Of a DNA stretch of 64,000 nucleotides, positions 48,485 through 60,700 are shown piece after piece (the stretch's first letter is position 1; the number at the start of each line of letters is the position of its first letter). The notes beneath the pieces are model-generated. The model was not told where the DNA came from. It saw only the letters and a list, made by a program, of their open reading frames with translations, and searched no databases. This stretch comes from a virus. The DNA is taken from the IMG/VR virus record IMGVR_UViG_3300037486_000467, positions 1 through 64,000 of that record. One strand, 5' to 3'. A program made the position numbers and the translations under genes.

Positions 48485-50388
48485 AAAAAATATTAATTAT
48501 ATTAATTTTTCTTTTATCAGCGTTAAATAGCGCTGATGCTGCTCCTAAGCCTACTATAAAAACTTATTATATTGCTACTAATGGAAGCGATATTACAGGA
48601 GTAGGCACAACTAGAAAACCGTGGAAAACATTATCATATGCATGTACACAAGTAACTGCCCAGGGAAGTATTATTAAGTTTAAAGGAGGAAATTATATTG
48701 AAACTATCCCTTCTATAGTAGCTCCAAGAGTAAATATTGACGCCGGAGGCGCTACTATTACATCTAATGTTCTAAATTCACCCACAATCATCCTGATGTC
48801 TTCAGAAGGAACAAATGGAAGCCAATATATAGCCAATTTAATAATGAATGGAGATGCTCTTAAAGCACACAGTGCTATTCTTGTGTCAGGAAGAAGTAAT
48901 GTTAGCATTCACCATAGTGTATTTAGAGATTTTAGAGTATCGGGCGTAATATTCAATGGAGGCACAGATACAACAGATACAAAGTCAAGAATTATGTTTG
49001 GACGCGATACTATTCCGCTAGCTCCAACAAAATATGCAACAGGTAATCAATTTCTTAGAAACGAAATTGATAATTGCGCAATTTTCTATCCATCTAATAG
49101 GGCAAAGGGCGCATTAATGATAGGTGGTCAAGATGGAATGCAAATATTAGATAATACAATTATTCAAGATTCAAGAGAAGTAGGAACAAATGGCTATCCT
49201 ATAAAATATTATCGAGGAGGACATAATAATAATATTATAGTTGCCAGAAACATATTAATAAGATCTCCTCAAATATTATTGAGAGATGAATTTTTCTTGG
49301 GATGCGCCATAGAACTTTGGCATTCAAATAATATTACAATATCTGAAAATAGATTGGTTGGAGGAATATCCTTAACATATCTTAATGGTGCACAAATACA
49401 TCACAATACAATTTCTTTTGATGCATTAGATGAATATCCTAAAACAGGAATTCATATTTCTGGAGATGCAAACAATATTACTATAAATAATAATTATTTT
49501 AAAAATCTTGCTCTACAAATTGATATTATTGCTTTTTCTAAAACTACTTTAGATAATATCAAAATTCATACTAATATAATGTATAATATTGGTGTATCTA
49601 CTAATGAGTGGTGGGGAGAAGGAATTAGAATAGGTGGCTTAACAGCAGATACAGTTACGAATATTAATATTATAAGTAATACTATAATAGCAAATCCCGA
49701 AGATAGAAATACAAGAATAGGACTTTATTTACCTACAACCGGTTATGCAACAGATATTAATATTCAAAATAACATTATAACAGGATTTAGATATGCATCT
49801 ATATTTGCCGCTGGGCCTCAAGCCATTATTAATAAAATTTCTATAGAAAATAATTTACTATGGGATAATATTCAAACTGGCAAAAGCTATGCAATAAATG
49901 ATAATCCATATTTTACAAACATTAAAGATCCTTTAAATTTAAGTTATAAAAACAATATTATTTTTAGTCCTTTGTTTGTATCGGAAATAGATTTTCATTT
50001 GCAGGATTCTTCTCCAGCAGTATCAGCAGGAATTTACGTTCCATGGATAACACTTGATTATGATGATATAAGCGTAGGCAATCCGCCAAATATTGGAGCT
50101 TATTCAAGTATTAGTCTTAAATCACGACTTTTAGAAGATGAATATCATTTAATAGTATATCCAGTTCCTACAACTAATTATTTAACAGTATCTGTAAATG
50201 ATCCCAGTTTTGAGCCTAATCGTATTACAATATATGATATCAATGGTAAAACTGTATATTCGCAACGCATATACGAAAATTATATACACATATATCCTTT
50301 AAATCTTTTTCCAGGTGTTTATATTGTAAAAGTAGAGGGTTCACTTAATAAGATACTTGCGGAAAAAATAATAGTAGGAGTTAAATAA
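48478..50388 (+). CDS. Secreted right-handed beta-helix protein with T9SS sorting domain
   Basis: A 636-residue protein. N-terminal signal peptide 'MLKKILIILIFLLSALNSADA' with cleavage likely after ADA (residue 21). 'YYIATNGSDITGVGTTRKPWKTL' is the usual start of parallel beta-helix proteins (pectate-lyase-like), and the middle shows many N-rich coil turns ('NNIIVARNILI', 'NNITISENRL', 'NNITINNNYF', 'INIQNNIITGF'). The C-terminal 80 residues form a type IX secretion sorting domain: 'LIVYPVPTTNYLTVSV', 'ITIYDINGKTVYSQRI', 'FPGVYIVKVEGS' and a final Lys. T9SS tags route proteins across the outer membrane only in Bacteroidota. So this phage gene product is probably exported by the host. Enzyme type cannot be told; no catalytic residues are clear. 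Confidence 0.85.
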   Translation: MLKKILIILIFLLSALNSADAAPKPTIKTYYIATNGSDITGVGTTRKPWKTLSYACTQVTAQGSIIKFKGGNYIETIPSIVAPRVNIDAGGATITSNVLNSPTIILMSSEGTNGSQYIANLIMNGDALKAHSAILVSGRSNVSIHHSVFRDFRVSGVIFNGGTDTTDTKSRIMFGRDTIPLAPTKYATGNQFLRNEIDNCAIFYPSNRAKGALMIGGQDGMQILDNTIIQDSREVGTNGYPIKYYRGGHNNNIIVARNILIRSPQILLRDEFFLGCAIELWHSNNITISENRLVGGISLTYLNGAQIHHNTISFDALDEYPKTGIHISGDANNITINNNYFKNLALQIDIIAFSKTTLDNIKIHTNIMYNIGVSTNEWWGEGIRIGGLTADTVTNINIISNTIIANPEDRNTRIGLYLPTTGYATDINIQNNIITGFRYASIFAAGPQAIINKISIENNLLWDNIQTGKSYAINDNPYFTNIKDPLNLSYKNNIIFSPLFVSEIDFHLQDSSPAVSAGIYVPWITLDYDDISVGNPPNIGAYSSISLKSRLLEDEYHLIVYPVPTTNYLTVSVNDPSFEPNRITIYDINGKTVYSQRIYENYIHIYPLNLFPGVYIVKVEGSLNKILAEKIIVGVK

Positions 50389-51235
50389 CAGTATCATTTT
50401 TTACTTTTATTTCTTTTCCATTTTTAAGCCACGGAACTTCAAATTTATGTATTTTTACATCTAATTTTCTAACGTATACATTATTATCAGGAACATTGAA
50501 TAGCATAATTGCGTTTTCACCTTCTTTCCAATTTTCCCAACGTTCTACTGCTACATCAATTAATGATTTCGGAAAATGATCTTTTGCGCTCCAATTTTCC
50601 AACTTTTTACGAATATCTCTTCTAATCCATGCACCGTGTCCCATCCTGATCACTTCATCTGGAAAGAGGTATGTTCCTATATTCATTGGATTAAATATAC
50701 GTCGAGTGGGATCTGTGGGTCCTGGAGCTGGTCCATTAAAGGTATATGTAAAGTAAGTTGAACATATGCCAGGAACAAATGGTCTAAATGGATATACTAA
50801 ATAATGTTCAAAATCTCTGTAATAATTAACATAACTCCAATAAGTAATTGGCCAACCTTTTTCATTGATTTGTTTTTTTGCTTCTCTAAATTGATCTTTA
50901 TCGTAAAATTCATCTGCATCAATATTTAATATATGAGAGTAGCCCTTTTCTCTCATTGAATTTATTCCTAAGTTTCTTTTAACAGTTTCTTGTTCTCTAT
51001 GTGGTTTTGAAAAATCTGGAACAAACTCTATTAATTCATCAACTAAACCCTTAGATTTTAGATTATTTAATTCTTCCATATCTTTAGGATCCATTGAATT
51101 TCCACAATATGATTTTTTCTGATAAACTGCCGCAACATAATCTACCTGATCTTTAATTTCAGTTATTAACGCATCAAGTAATTCTGAAGCATCGAAGCTG
51201 TTTATCGTGAGAGCTAATTTTTTTATTTTTCCCAT
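50381..51235 (-). CDS. Glycosyltransferase family 2-like protein
   Basis: A 284-residue protein on the minus strand, GT-A fold type: 'KLALTINSFDASELLDALITEI' start with a nucleotide-sugar-binding strand-helix, 'QETVKRNLGINSMREKGYSHILNIDADEFYD' with a D-x-D-like metal site (DAD) near residue 102. The rest has many aromatic residues. Likely sugar addition to a surface or phage component; the acceptor is unknown. Its stop overlaps the stop of the T9SS gene by eight bases in convergent arrangement. Confidence 0.75.
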   Translation of the reverse strand: MGKIKKLALTINSFDASELLDALITEIKDQVDYVAAVYQKKSYCGNSMDPKDMEELNNLKSKGLVDELIEFVPDFSKPHREQETVKRNLGINSMREKGYSHILNIDADEFYDKDQFREAKKQINEKGWPITYWSYVNYYRDFEHYLVYPFRPFVPGICSTYFTYTFNGPAPGPTDPTRRIFNPMNIGTYLFPDEVIRMGHGAWIRRDIRKKLENWSAKDHFPKSLIDVAVERWENWKEGENAIMLFNVPDNNVYVRKLDVKIHKFEVPWLKNGKEIKVKNDTVI

Positions 51236-51249
51236 TAGTTATTATTAAT

Positions 51250-51486
51250 TTAATATGATTTATTTTTTTTATTGCTTAAAAATTTTAAAGTTTGTTTATC
51301 TTTTTTTCTTCTTTCTTTCTCTTCGTTTTTTATTGTTTTTCGAAATCTTATTAAAGCGATAATTACTAAAACAAGAAACATAGTCATCCCTAATATAAAA
51401 AAATATAAGAGATGATTCTCTAACCAATTATGTTGCACATGGTTAGTAAAAAATTCTTTTATTATATTCCATATTTTTTCAAACAT
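51250..51486 (-). CDS. Small single-TM protein with basic tail
   Basis: A 78-residue protein. One membrane helix ('HLLYFFILGMTMFLVLVIIALIRF') followed by a very basic tail of Lys, Arg and Glu. It lies 14 bases upstream of the glycosyltransferase in the same direction and just downstream of the zinc-ribbon gene. Function unknown. Confidence 0.65.
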   Translation of the reverse strand: MFEKIWNIIKEFFTNHVQHNWLENHLLYFFILGMTMFLVLVIIALIRFRKTIKNEEKERRKKDKQTLKFLSNKKNKSY

Positions 51487-51488
51487 TT

Positions 51489-51647
51489 TTATCTATAAAG
51501 TTTAGTATAACAATCATAACAAAGTTGTCCAACTCCTTCAATATAATAATTTCTTAAATCAAGATGCAAATCTTTTGAATATCGTGTTTCTTTTCCACAA
51601 GAAACACATTTATCTTTTTCGATTATCTTTTTATTTTCTTTTTTCAC
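51489..51647 (-). CDS. 52-residue zinc-ribbon protein
   Basis: A short gene from GTG 51647 to TAA 51489, ending two bases before the next gene's ATG. The product has two C-x-x-C knuckles, 'DKCVSCGKET' and 'QLCYDCYTK', about 26 residues apart, a minimal zinc ribbon. Start choice: GTG is the first start after an in-frame stop region and is followed by a Lys-rich start. Small zinc ribbons in phages often modify host transcription or other complexes, but nothing specific is seen. Confidence 0.6.
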   Translation of the reverse strand: MKKENKKIIEKDKCVSCGKETRYSKDLHLDLRNYYIEGVGQLCYDCYTKLYR

Positions 51648-51726
51648 CTTGTATAATAAGTATATTTTTTATTTATTATATTAACATAATTATACGAGGT
51701 TTTAAGAAATTGTTAAAAGATTATAA

Positions 51727-54700
51727 TTATTTGCCAAAAGTTATTGTTCCATTATCAGTTCCAAAAAAGCGAAATTGAAATGTTCCCTGAGGTAATCCGG
51801 TTATAGGCGCAAGTTGTTCATCAGGTTTTCCAGCATTTAATTTAGTAAAGGCTTCAGCAGCAGTAGCAAGTTGAGTTGTAGCTGCTGATAATTTAACTAA
51901 ATTAGCATCTAAAGAATTATATCCTCCAGCAGGACCGCCAGAAGAAGGCATATTTTTGAAAGCGCCCGAATTGACTAATTTTTCAAGATTTTTAACATCT
52001 AATGCTCCCATATTACTAACTAATAATCCTAAATTAGTAGCAAGATCCCCTAAACTCTTAGATAATTTATCTACTCCGGATAAATTAGTTGAAAAACTGT
52101 TAAGTTTTGAAATTACATCGTCAAAACTCTTTAAATTTTGATCAATTGTTTTTCTTTTAGCTTTATCTGTTTCGCCGCCGCTTGCTAAATCTACAGAAAA
52201 CGCTTTATTAATTTCTGTCATAAACATAGATATGCCATTAGTCAGGCCTTTTACTATTTTATCAATTGGTTTATGAGTTATTTTTCCATTTTCGTCAGTT
52301 ACTGGAAATCCTGCTGAAGTAATGTCTGCGTATTGCCCTAATACTTCTGCAAATTTTAAAATAGGCTCTATTAATCCAGGCTTATCTTGTTTCCACGGCA
52401 ACTTAAATTTTCCAAATAATCTTGGCGCTTGTTGTCCTAAAAGAAGTTGCGCTATATTTACAGTAGTATCATTAGATAAAGTTTCTAATGTAGATTGTTG
52501 ATTTTTAAATTCAGTAAAAAATAATGACAGCGCTTTAACTATATGTTCTGCAACAGTTTTTGGAGAAATAGAAGTTCCCTTCTTTATCTTTCCTTTTTCA
52601 TCAACATCATAAACAGGAATTTTATCTTTTTCTGCAAATAAAGAAAGCAAATTAGCAAATTTAGTTAATGCGTCTATTATTCCTGGTTTTTCTGCTATAC
52701 GTATTCCTAAAAATTTACGTGCACTAGTTCCTAACAATATTTGAGAAATTTCTCCTATTTTTTTATCAGAAGGTATAACTGCAGTGTTTTTAAACAATGT
52801 TGTTAATGTAGTAAAGAATGAAGAAAGCGCAGTAACTATTTTAGTTGCAGCTCCTATCGGAGAAGCATAGCCTGCTACTTTTGTATTTCCGTTTGCATCT
52901 ACACCTTCAAAAATAGGTATACTTTGAATCTTTGAAAATTTTGTAAGTAAATCTGCAAATTTAGATAATGCATCAATTATTCCTGGCTTATCATTTAATT
53001 TCCCTTTTCTAACTAAACGCTGTGAAATCTTACTTCCTAATAATGATTGCGCAATTCTTTCTACGTTTTCAGTATCAGGCGTATATATTTTAGTAGTTAA
53101 TTCTCGGAAGAAACCAGAAATTGAATTAGCTATAGTAGTCGCTATAGTAGCAGGATCTGTATAACTTATTATCTTTGGCTTTCCTTTATCATCAACTTCA
53201 TAAACTGGCATTTGATTAATTTTTCCATACATTGAAATCATTTTTGCAAATTGAGATAATGCATCGACTAATCCTGGATCATCTGGCACGCCTTTTCTAA
53301 TTAAACGTCTAGATATTTCAGTTCCCAATAATGCATGAGTAATATTTATTATCTCATAATTAGATGGAATCTTTATACCTTTTAATCCTTGAAAGAATTT
53401 AGAAATTGCTGATGTGATATTAAGCGCTATTTTTTCGGGCTCAACATATTGTTTTATTTTTGTTTTTCCTTCAGCATTAATATCATAAACAGGAATTACA
53501 GTAGCTTTAGAAAATGTAGAGAGTAAATCTGCAAATTGAGATAATGCATCGACTAATCCTGGATCATCTGGCACACCTTTTCTAATTAAACGTCTAGATA
53601 TTTTAGTGCCTAATAATGCGTGTGTAATATTTGTTATTTCAGAATTAGAAGGTAACGCTATGCTTGTTAATCCTGTAAAGAACTTAGAAACAGAATTGCT
53701 TATATTTTTTGCAATATCTACGGTGCTAATGTAACTTTTTACTACAGGCTTTCCATCTTCTATATTATAAACCGGAAGGTGATCAGCTTTATTAAATATA
53801 GAAAGTAGATCTGCAAATTTAGTTAATGCATCAATTAAACCAGGATATTCTACTGTTTTTGTTGTACGCATTCCTAAAAATCTTGGACCTTTAACTCCTA
53901 ATAATGCTTGAGTAATTACCCATATATCATCCATCGAAGTTAACTTACTTCTTATACCAGATAAACCAGTAAAGAACGATGAAATTGTTGTAGCTATATT
54001 AGTTGCTACTGTTCCAGGATCTACATATCCAGATACTTTAATATTTCCTTTATCATCAACTGCATAAACAGGAATTTGATTTACTTTTGAAAAGATAGTA
54101 AGCATCTCTGCAAATTTAGTTAATGCGTCTATTATTCCGGGAGTTCCAGTTGAATATACTCTTATTCCCAATAATTTGGGGCCAGCATTACCCATTAATA
54201 ATTGAGATATAACTGCCATTTTTGCTGCTGAAGGCATAACTGTGTTCTTTTCTCCAAATGTTTCTATTAATGATGAAAAGAATGAAGAAACTGTACCAGC
54301 TATTGTGCCAGCTATGTATGCAGGAGTAACATATTCAGTTATTTTAGCTTCACCATCTACAATTTCGTAAATTGGAAGTTGATTTATTTTTGAATATACA
54401 GTAATTAATTCAGTAAATTTAGTTAATGCATCTATTATTCCTGGAGTTCCAGACGAATGTAACTTTATTCCTAATAGTTTGGGGCCAGCATTACCCATCA
54501 ATAATTGAGAAACTGCTGCCATTTTTACTGCTGAAGGAATTATTTCAGGATTTTTGAATGTTTCAATAAGAGTAGTAAAAAATGATCCTATTGATTTAGC
54601 TATATTTGTTCCTGCTGATACAACATCTATTTCTGGGCCAAATATGGGATTTCCTTTTGCATCATGTCCAGTAATAGTTTTTACTACACCTGCTTTTGTA

Positions 54701-57700
54701 AAAGCTTTTAAAGATGTAGCAAACAATATAAGAGCTAAAGAAACTCCTCCTAGTAATCCTATTGATGCTATTAATATGTCTACATTTTTAATAACTTTTC
54801 CAACTTTTCCAAAAAATCCTTCTGGCCTATCTCCCTTTTCTCCTAATACTCCTATGCTTATTCCACTTATAATACCTTGTAATACACCGCTTAGCAATAA
54901 TGATATGTTTTCAGTCATAGTATTTACACCATCTTTTCCACCCATCTTATTAATGATAGCGCCTATTCCCATTGATACTAGTGCAAATGCGCCAAGAGAG
55001 AATGACATTGCAATAAGAACCAATGCGCCTTTTGCTATAGGTATTGCAGCTAAGCCTAAAGCAGCTAATGTTAATCCTAATAATGCTATTCCTTTGGCTG
55101 TTGTTAAAAGCATTTTACCAACGTCAATTTTAAAAACTTTATCCAATAATGCATACGTACTACCTAATGCTAATAATCCTCCAGTTAACCATAGTATTCC
55201 TTTAGCCATTGGTTTAGCTACTAATGCCCCTAAGAATAAAGGTATACTAATGATTCCCAATCCAGCAAACAATAGGCCCATTAGCCCAATTGCGCCCATC
55301 GAAATTAGCAAAGCTTGTCTGGTTTTTTCTGGACTTCCAGTCATTATGTTCATTAGCGTATATGATCCTATCATCGCTAGTAAGCCTATTGCTACAATTC
55401 CTATTCCTACGCCCATCATTGCTATAGCAGCACTACCTAGAGCTATTGGTACAGCTAACATACCTATCATAGCAAATCCTCCTGCTAATATTGCAAGAGA
55501 ACCTACGATAGTTCCCATAACTTGTCTAGGTTCAACTTTAAATATAGCTGATGCTACATATATTGTAGTGACTAATATAGCTATTGATCCAGCAAATGCT
55601 AACATTACTTTAGCAATGCCACTTAATACTTTGCCAATTCCTATAAAAGCTACTCCTACCGCTGCTATTACTGTTGCACCTGCTAAAAGCACGGGAGCTG
55701 CAACGCCTGCTGCCCCAACTACTCCAAGTAAAGCAGTCAATCCTACAGTTGTAGCTGTTAATAATCCAGTTGAAGATACTATTCCAAATCTTAATACGCC
55801 TTTGGCTAATTTGGGCAATGCTTCTCCAAGAGCAACTAATAATCCAGCAGTAATCATTACTTCTGGAGATAATTTAGATAGTTTAGCCAGTCTATCCATA
55901 AAGTCTATTATGGAATTTTTAAATGCAGTTGGAATTACTCCAAAGAATATTAATCCCTTAGATAATTTAGGTAATGCATCTGCAATAATTCCCATAGATT
56001 CTGCAACAATTTTTGCAGTTAGTGTAGCAATTTTTCCCTCATGTTTAGATAAATCATACAACTTTTTAATAAATGACAATAAAGATGTTTTAAATGCTCC
56101 CGGAATTAATCCAAATTTTATGAGTCCACTACTTAATTTAGGCAACGCTGTAGCAATAATTCCCATAGATTCAGCAGCTATTTTTGATGCATCAGAAGAT
56201 TTTTTGCCTTTATATTCAGATAAAGATATTAATTCTCTAATAAATGATATTAAAGATGTTTTAAATACTTTAGGAATTAATCCAAATTTTAAAACTCCTC
56301 CTGCTAAATTTGGTAATACATTTACAATAATGCCCATTGATTCGGCTGCTATTTTTGCAGCCTCATTAGATTTTTTGCCTTTATAAGTAGATAAAGATAG
56401 TAATTCTTTAATAAATGATATTAGCAATGTTTTAAACATTTTGGGAATTAACCCAAATTTTATGAGTCCAGCTCCTAAATTTGGTAATGCTCCAGCTATA
56501 ATACCCATTCCTTCGGCAGCAGTTCTTGCTGCTTTTCCTGCATCTTTTCCTTTGTGTTCAGATAATGATAATAAATCTTTTACAAAAGTTATTAGTGATG
56601 TTTTAAATCCTTTTGGAATTAATCCAAATTTTAAAAGTCCTCCAGAAAGAGGCCCTAATACTGAAGATAGATTTTTAATTGCTTCAGACGTATCAGTTAA
56701 ACTTGTTGTAGTTTTTTTATCTACTGAAATAGATTCTACATTAGCATTTAGAGCTTTTAAAGATTTTCCAATTAAAGATAATTTCTTTAAATCTTTTGTT
56801 ACGTCAAAATCTTTAAGTTCAGTGCTAAATTTATTTAAAGTTTTTATAATAGTAGATAAATTGATAGATAGTTGTTTAGTAGCATCAGTTATATCGACGT
56901 CTTTAATAGTAGATAACTCTGTCAAACTCTTTGCAAAATTAGTAATAGATTTTACAGTTTCTTCGGGAATAGAATCTACACCAGAAATTTGATTTACTAA
57001 TTTAGATACAGAATCTCCAATTATCGCTAAAGTTTTTTCTAATTCTTTGGCTGCATCAGCAGATTTTAATTTTCCGGAAGATAAGTTAAATAATTCTTTA
57101 ATAAATTCAGAAATTTGTTTTGGCTTTTCAGCAGCTATATTAAATTCAGATATCTTTGTAAAGAATTTTGATAAAGAATCACCAACTTCATTTATAGATT
57201 CTACTGTGGTTTTGGTAGTTTCTATAAATTTTGTATCTTTAAATATGGGTAATGAAAATAAATCTTGAATGAAACTATTTAAAGATTTTTTGGTTTTATC
57301 TGAAATTGAGTCAAATGAAGATAATTTTGTAAAAAATTCTGATAAAGAAGAGCCCATTACAGTTATAGATTGTATCATTTCTGTTGGAACTGATTTAATT
57401 CCAGAAATAACATCTATTAATTTTGTAATAGAAGTTCCTATAATTATTAAACTTTTATCTATTTCATTTGCAATTTCAGTTGATTTATTTTTTGTAAATG
57501 AAGATAGAGAAAACAATTCTTTAATAAATTCAGATATCTTTTTTGATTTATCAGCAATTATTTCTACACTATTTATTTTTGTAAAAAAGCCTGATAGAGA
57601 ATCTCCAACAACATTCATAGATTCTAATGTAGTTTTAGCAGTTTCTATAAGTTTCGTATCTTTAAATATAGATAATGAGAAAAACTCGTTAATGAAATCA

Positions 57701-60700
57701 GAAATTTGTTTTTTAGATTTGTCAGAAACACTAAACGTAGATATCTTTCCAAAAAACTCTGATAAATAATTACCAATTATTGCTACAGATTCTCCAGTTG
57801 CTTTAACTACTTCTGCGAATTTTACATCTTTGAATATAGATAATGAAAAGAAATCTTGTATAAAATTCTTTAACGATTCTTTAGATTTATCAGAGATAAG
57901 TTCAAACTTTTTAATAGTTTGCAGTAATGATGGAAATGAATCTCCTATTACTTTTAATGTTTCTGATAAATTTTTTGCATTATCAATAGTTTTAGTATCT
58001 TGGAATACAGATAAAATATTTTGTATAAATTGTTTGATTGACTTTCCTGATTTAGAAATAGCTTCAAATTTAGCAGTTTGGCCAGAAAATGATATTAATG
58101 AGTTTCCAATTATAGATAAAGATTTTTCTAATTGTTTAGCACTATCAACTGACTTAAGATTATTAAATAAAGATGAAAATAAACTTTCAATAAAATTTAT
58201 AGTAGATGTTGCAGAAGTATAAATATTTTCTGGAACAACACCAATCTTTAATAATTTTCCTGTAAATGTAGATAACATATTTACTATAATAGATAAATTT
58301 TTATCTAAATCTTTTACACTACCAAGAGATTTAACATCTTTGAATATAGATAACGAAAATAAATCTTGTACAAAGGCTGCCGTAGATTTAGCAGATTTAT
58401 ATATTGCATCAGGTATTACTTTAAATTTTCCTAATTTTTCTGTAAATGCCGATAACATATTTACTATAATAGATAAATTTTTATCTAAATCTTTTACATC
58501 ATCAAAAGATTTAATATTATCAAATAAAGATAATGAAAATAAATCTTGTATAAAATCTACTGTAGTTTTAGCAGATCTATAAACTGGTTCGGGTATTATT
58601 TTAAATTTTCCTAATTTTTCTGTAAATGCAGATAATGTATATCCTATAATAGATAAAGATTTTTCTAATTGTTTTATGTTATCAAGAGATTTAATATTAT
58701 TGAATATAGATAATGAAAATAAATCTTGTATAAAATCTACTGTAGTTTTAGCAGATCTATAAACATTTTCTGGAATTGCGCCAATTTTTGGTAATTTTTC
58801 TGTAAATGACAATAAAGAATTAACTATGATATATAATGATTTATCTAATTCTTTTAAAAGATTCGGAGATTTAAATTTATCAAACAAAGATAAAGAAAAT
58901 ATATCTTGCATAAAATTAAGAGCAGTTTTTGCAGAAGAGTATATATTTTCAGGAACTGAACCTATTTTGGCTAATTTTCCAGTAAATGTTAATAACGAAT
59001 CTATTATAATCAATAGAGATTTTTCAAATTCTTTTAAAGTATTAATAGATTTAATATTATTAAATAGAGATAATGAAAATAAATCTTGTATAAAATCTAC
59101 TGTAGTTTTAGCAGATGCATATGTGTATTCTGGTATTGCATTTAATTTCATCAATTTTCCTGTAAATGTCAATAGCAAATCACCCACAATTGATAATGAT
59201 TTATCTAATTGTTTTATTATATCTGCTGATTTAAATTTATCGAATAATGATAATGAGAATATATCTTCTATAAAATTCAGTGTGGTTTTTGCAGAAGCGT
59301 AAATATTGTCAGATATGTTACCTATTTTTGGTAATTTTCCTGTAAAAGATATTAACGAATCTACTATAGTTGATAATGATTTATCTAATTGCTTTATTGT
59401 ATTAATAGATGTAGTTTTGTCAAACATAGATAGAGAAAATAAATCTTGAATAAAATCTACTGTAGTTTTTGCAGATTTGTAAACATTTTCGGGTATAATA
59501 TTTAATTTTATTAATTTATTAGTAAATACTGAAATTGAATCTATAATAACAGACAATGATTTATCTAATTGTTTTATTATATCTACTGATTTAAATTTAT
59601 CAAATAAAGATAATGAAAAAATGTCTTGTATAAAATTTAATATAGTTTTTGCTGAAGCATAAATACCTTCTGGAATTGAACCAATTTTAGATATTTTTCC
59701 GGTAAATGATGTCAATATATTTAATATAGCAAACAACGATTTATCTGTCTGCTTTATATTATCAATTGATTTATTAGTATTAAACATAGACATAGAAAAT
59801 AAATCTTCTATGAAATTTGCAGTAGTTTTTACAGCTTTATATGTTATAGCAGGCAATATATCAAATTTTGCTATTCTTTCAGTAAATTGTAATAAAGTAT
59901 CTGTAATTATATTTAATTCTTTAGATAAATTTTTTGGAGTTACGCCTAGCTTTTCATTTTTAAATAGAGATAGAGAGAATAAATCTTGAATAAACCCAAC
60001 AACAGTTTTTGCAGAATTAAAGACTGCTTCTGGTACTAAATCAATTTGAGTTAGATTTTTAGCAAATAATAATAATGAATCACTAATAATGAATAATGAT
60101 TTATTTAGTTGTTTGGCATCATTTAATTTAATATTTTTAAATATTGACAATGTAAATAAAGATTCAATAAAATCTATTGTAGTTTTCGCAGATTTATAAA
60201 TATCTGGAGAAATTGAACTAAATGATGATAATTTTTCAGTCAATTGAAATAATACATTTCCAAGTTCATCAAAAGCGCTTGATATTTTTTTTGCAACTTC
60301 GATAATATTTTTATCTTTAAATAATGATAAAGAAAAAAGTTCTTTTATGAAATCTGTTGTAGTTTTTTTAATATTTTTTGTTGTTAATTCAAATTCAACT
60401 AACTTTTTAGCAAATGTAGGTAATGAATCGCCTACAATAAGTAAAGAACTCTCTAATTGTTTAGCTGCAGTAATAGAACTTGCTTTATCAAAAATTGATA
60501 GAGAAAATAAATTTTGAATAAAATCTATAAAAGAAACTTTGGCCTTATTGGGAATAGAATCTATTATCGTTATTCCATTAGTTAATTTAGATAATGAATT
60601 ACCTATAATTTCTATCGCTTCTGCTGTAGTTTTTGCTGCTAGAGTAGAACTCATATTTTTAAATACAGACAAAGATAATAAATCATTAATAAAATTTAGA

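Noticed and set aside
54554-56386. 610-codon open frame on the plus strand opposite the tape measure gene
   Set aside because: It is Ile/Pro/Asn-rich and exactly antisense to the Gly/Ala-rich tape measure part; the frame is open because of the composition of the real gene. The repeats make sense only on the minus strand.
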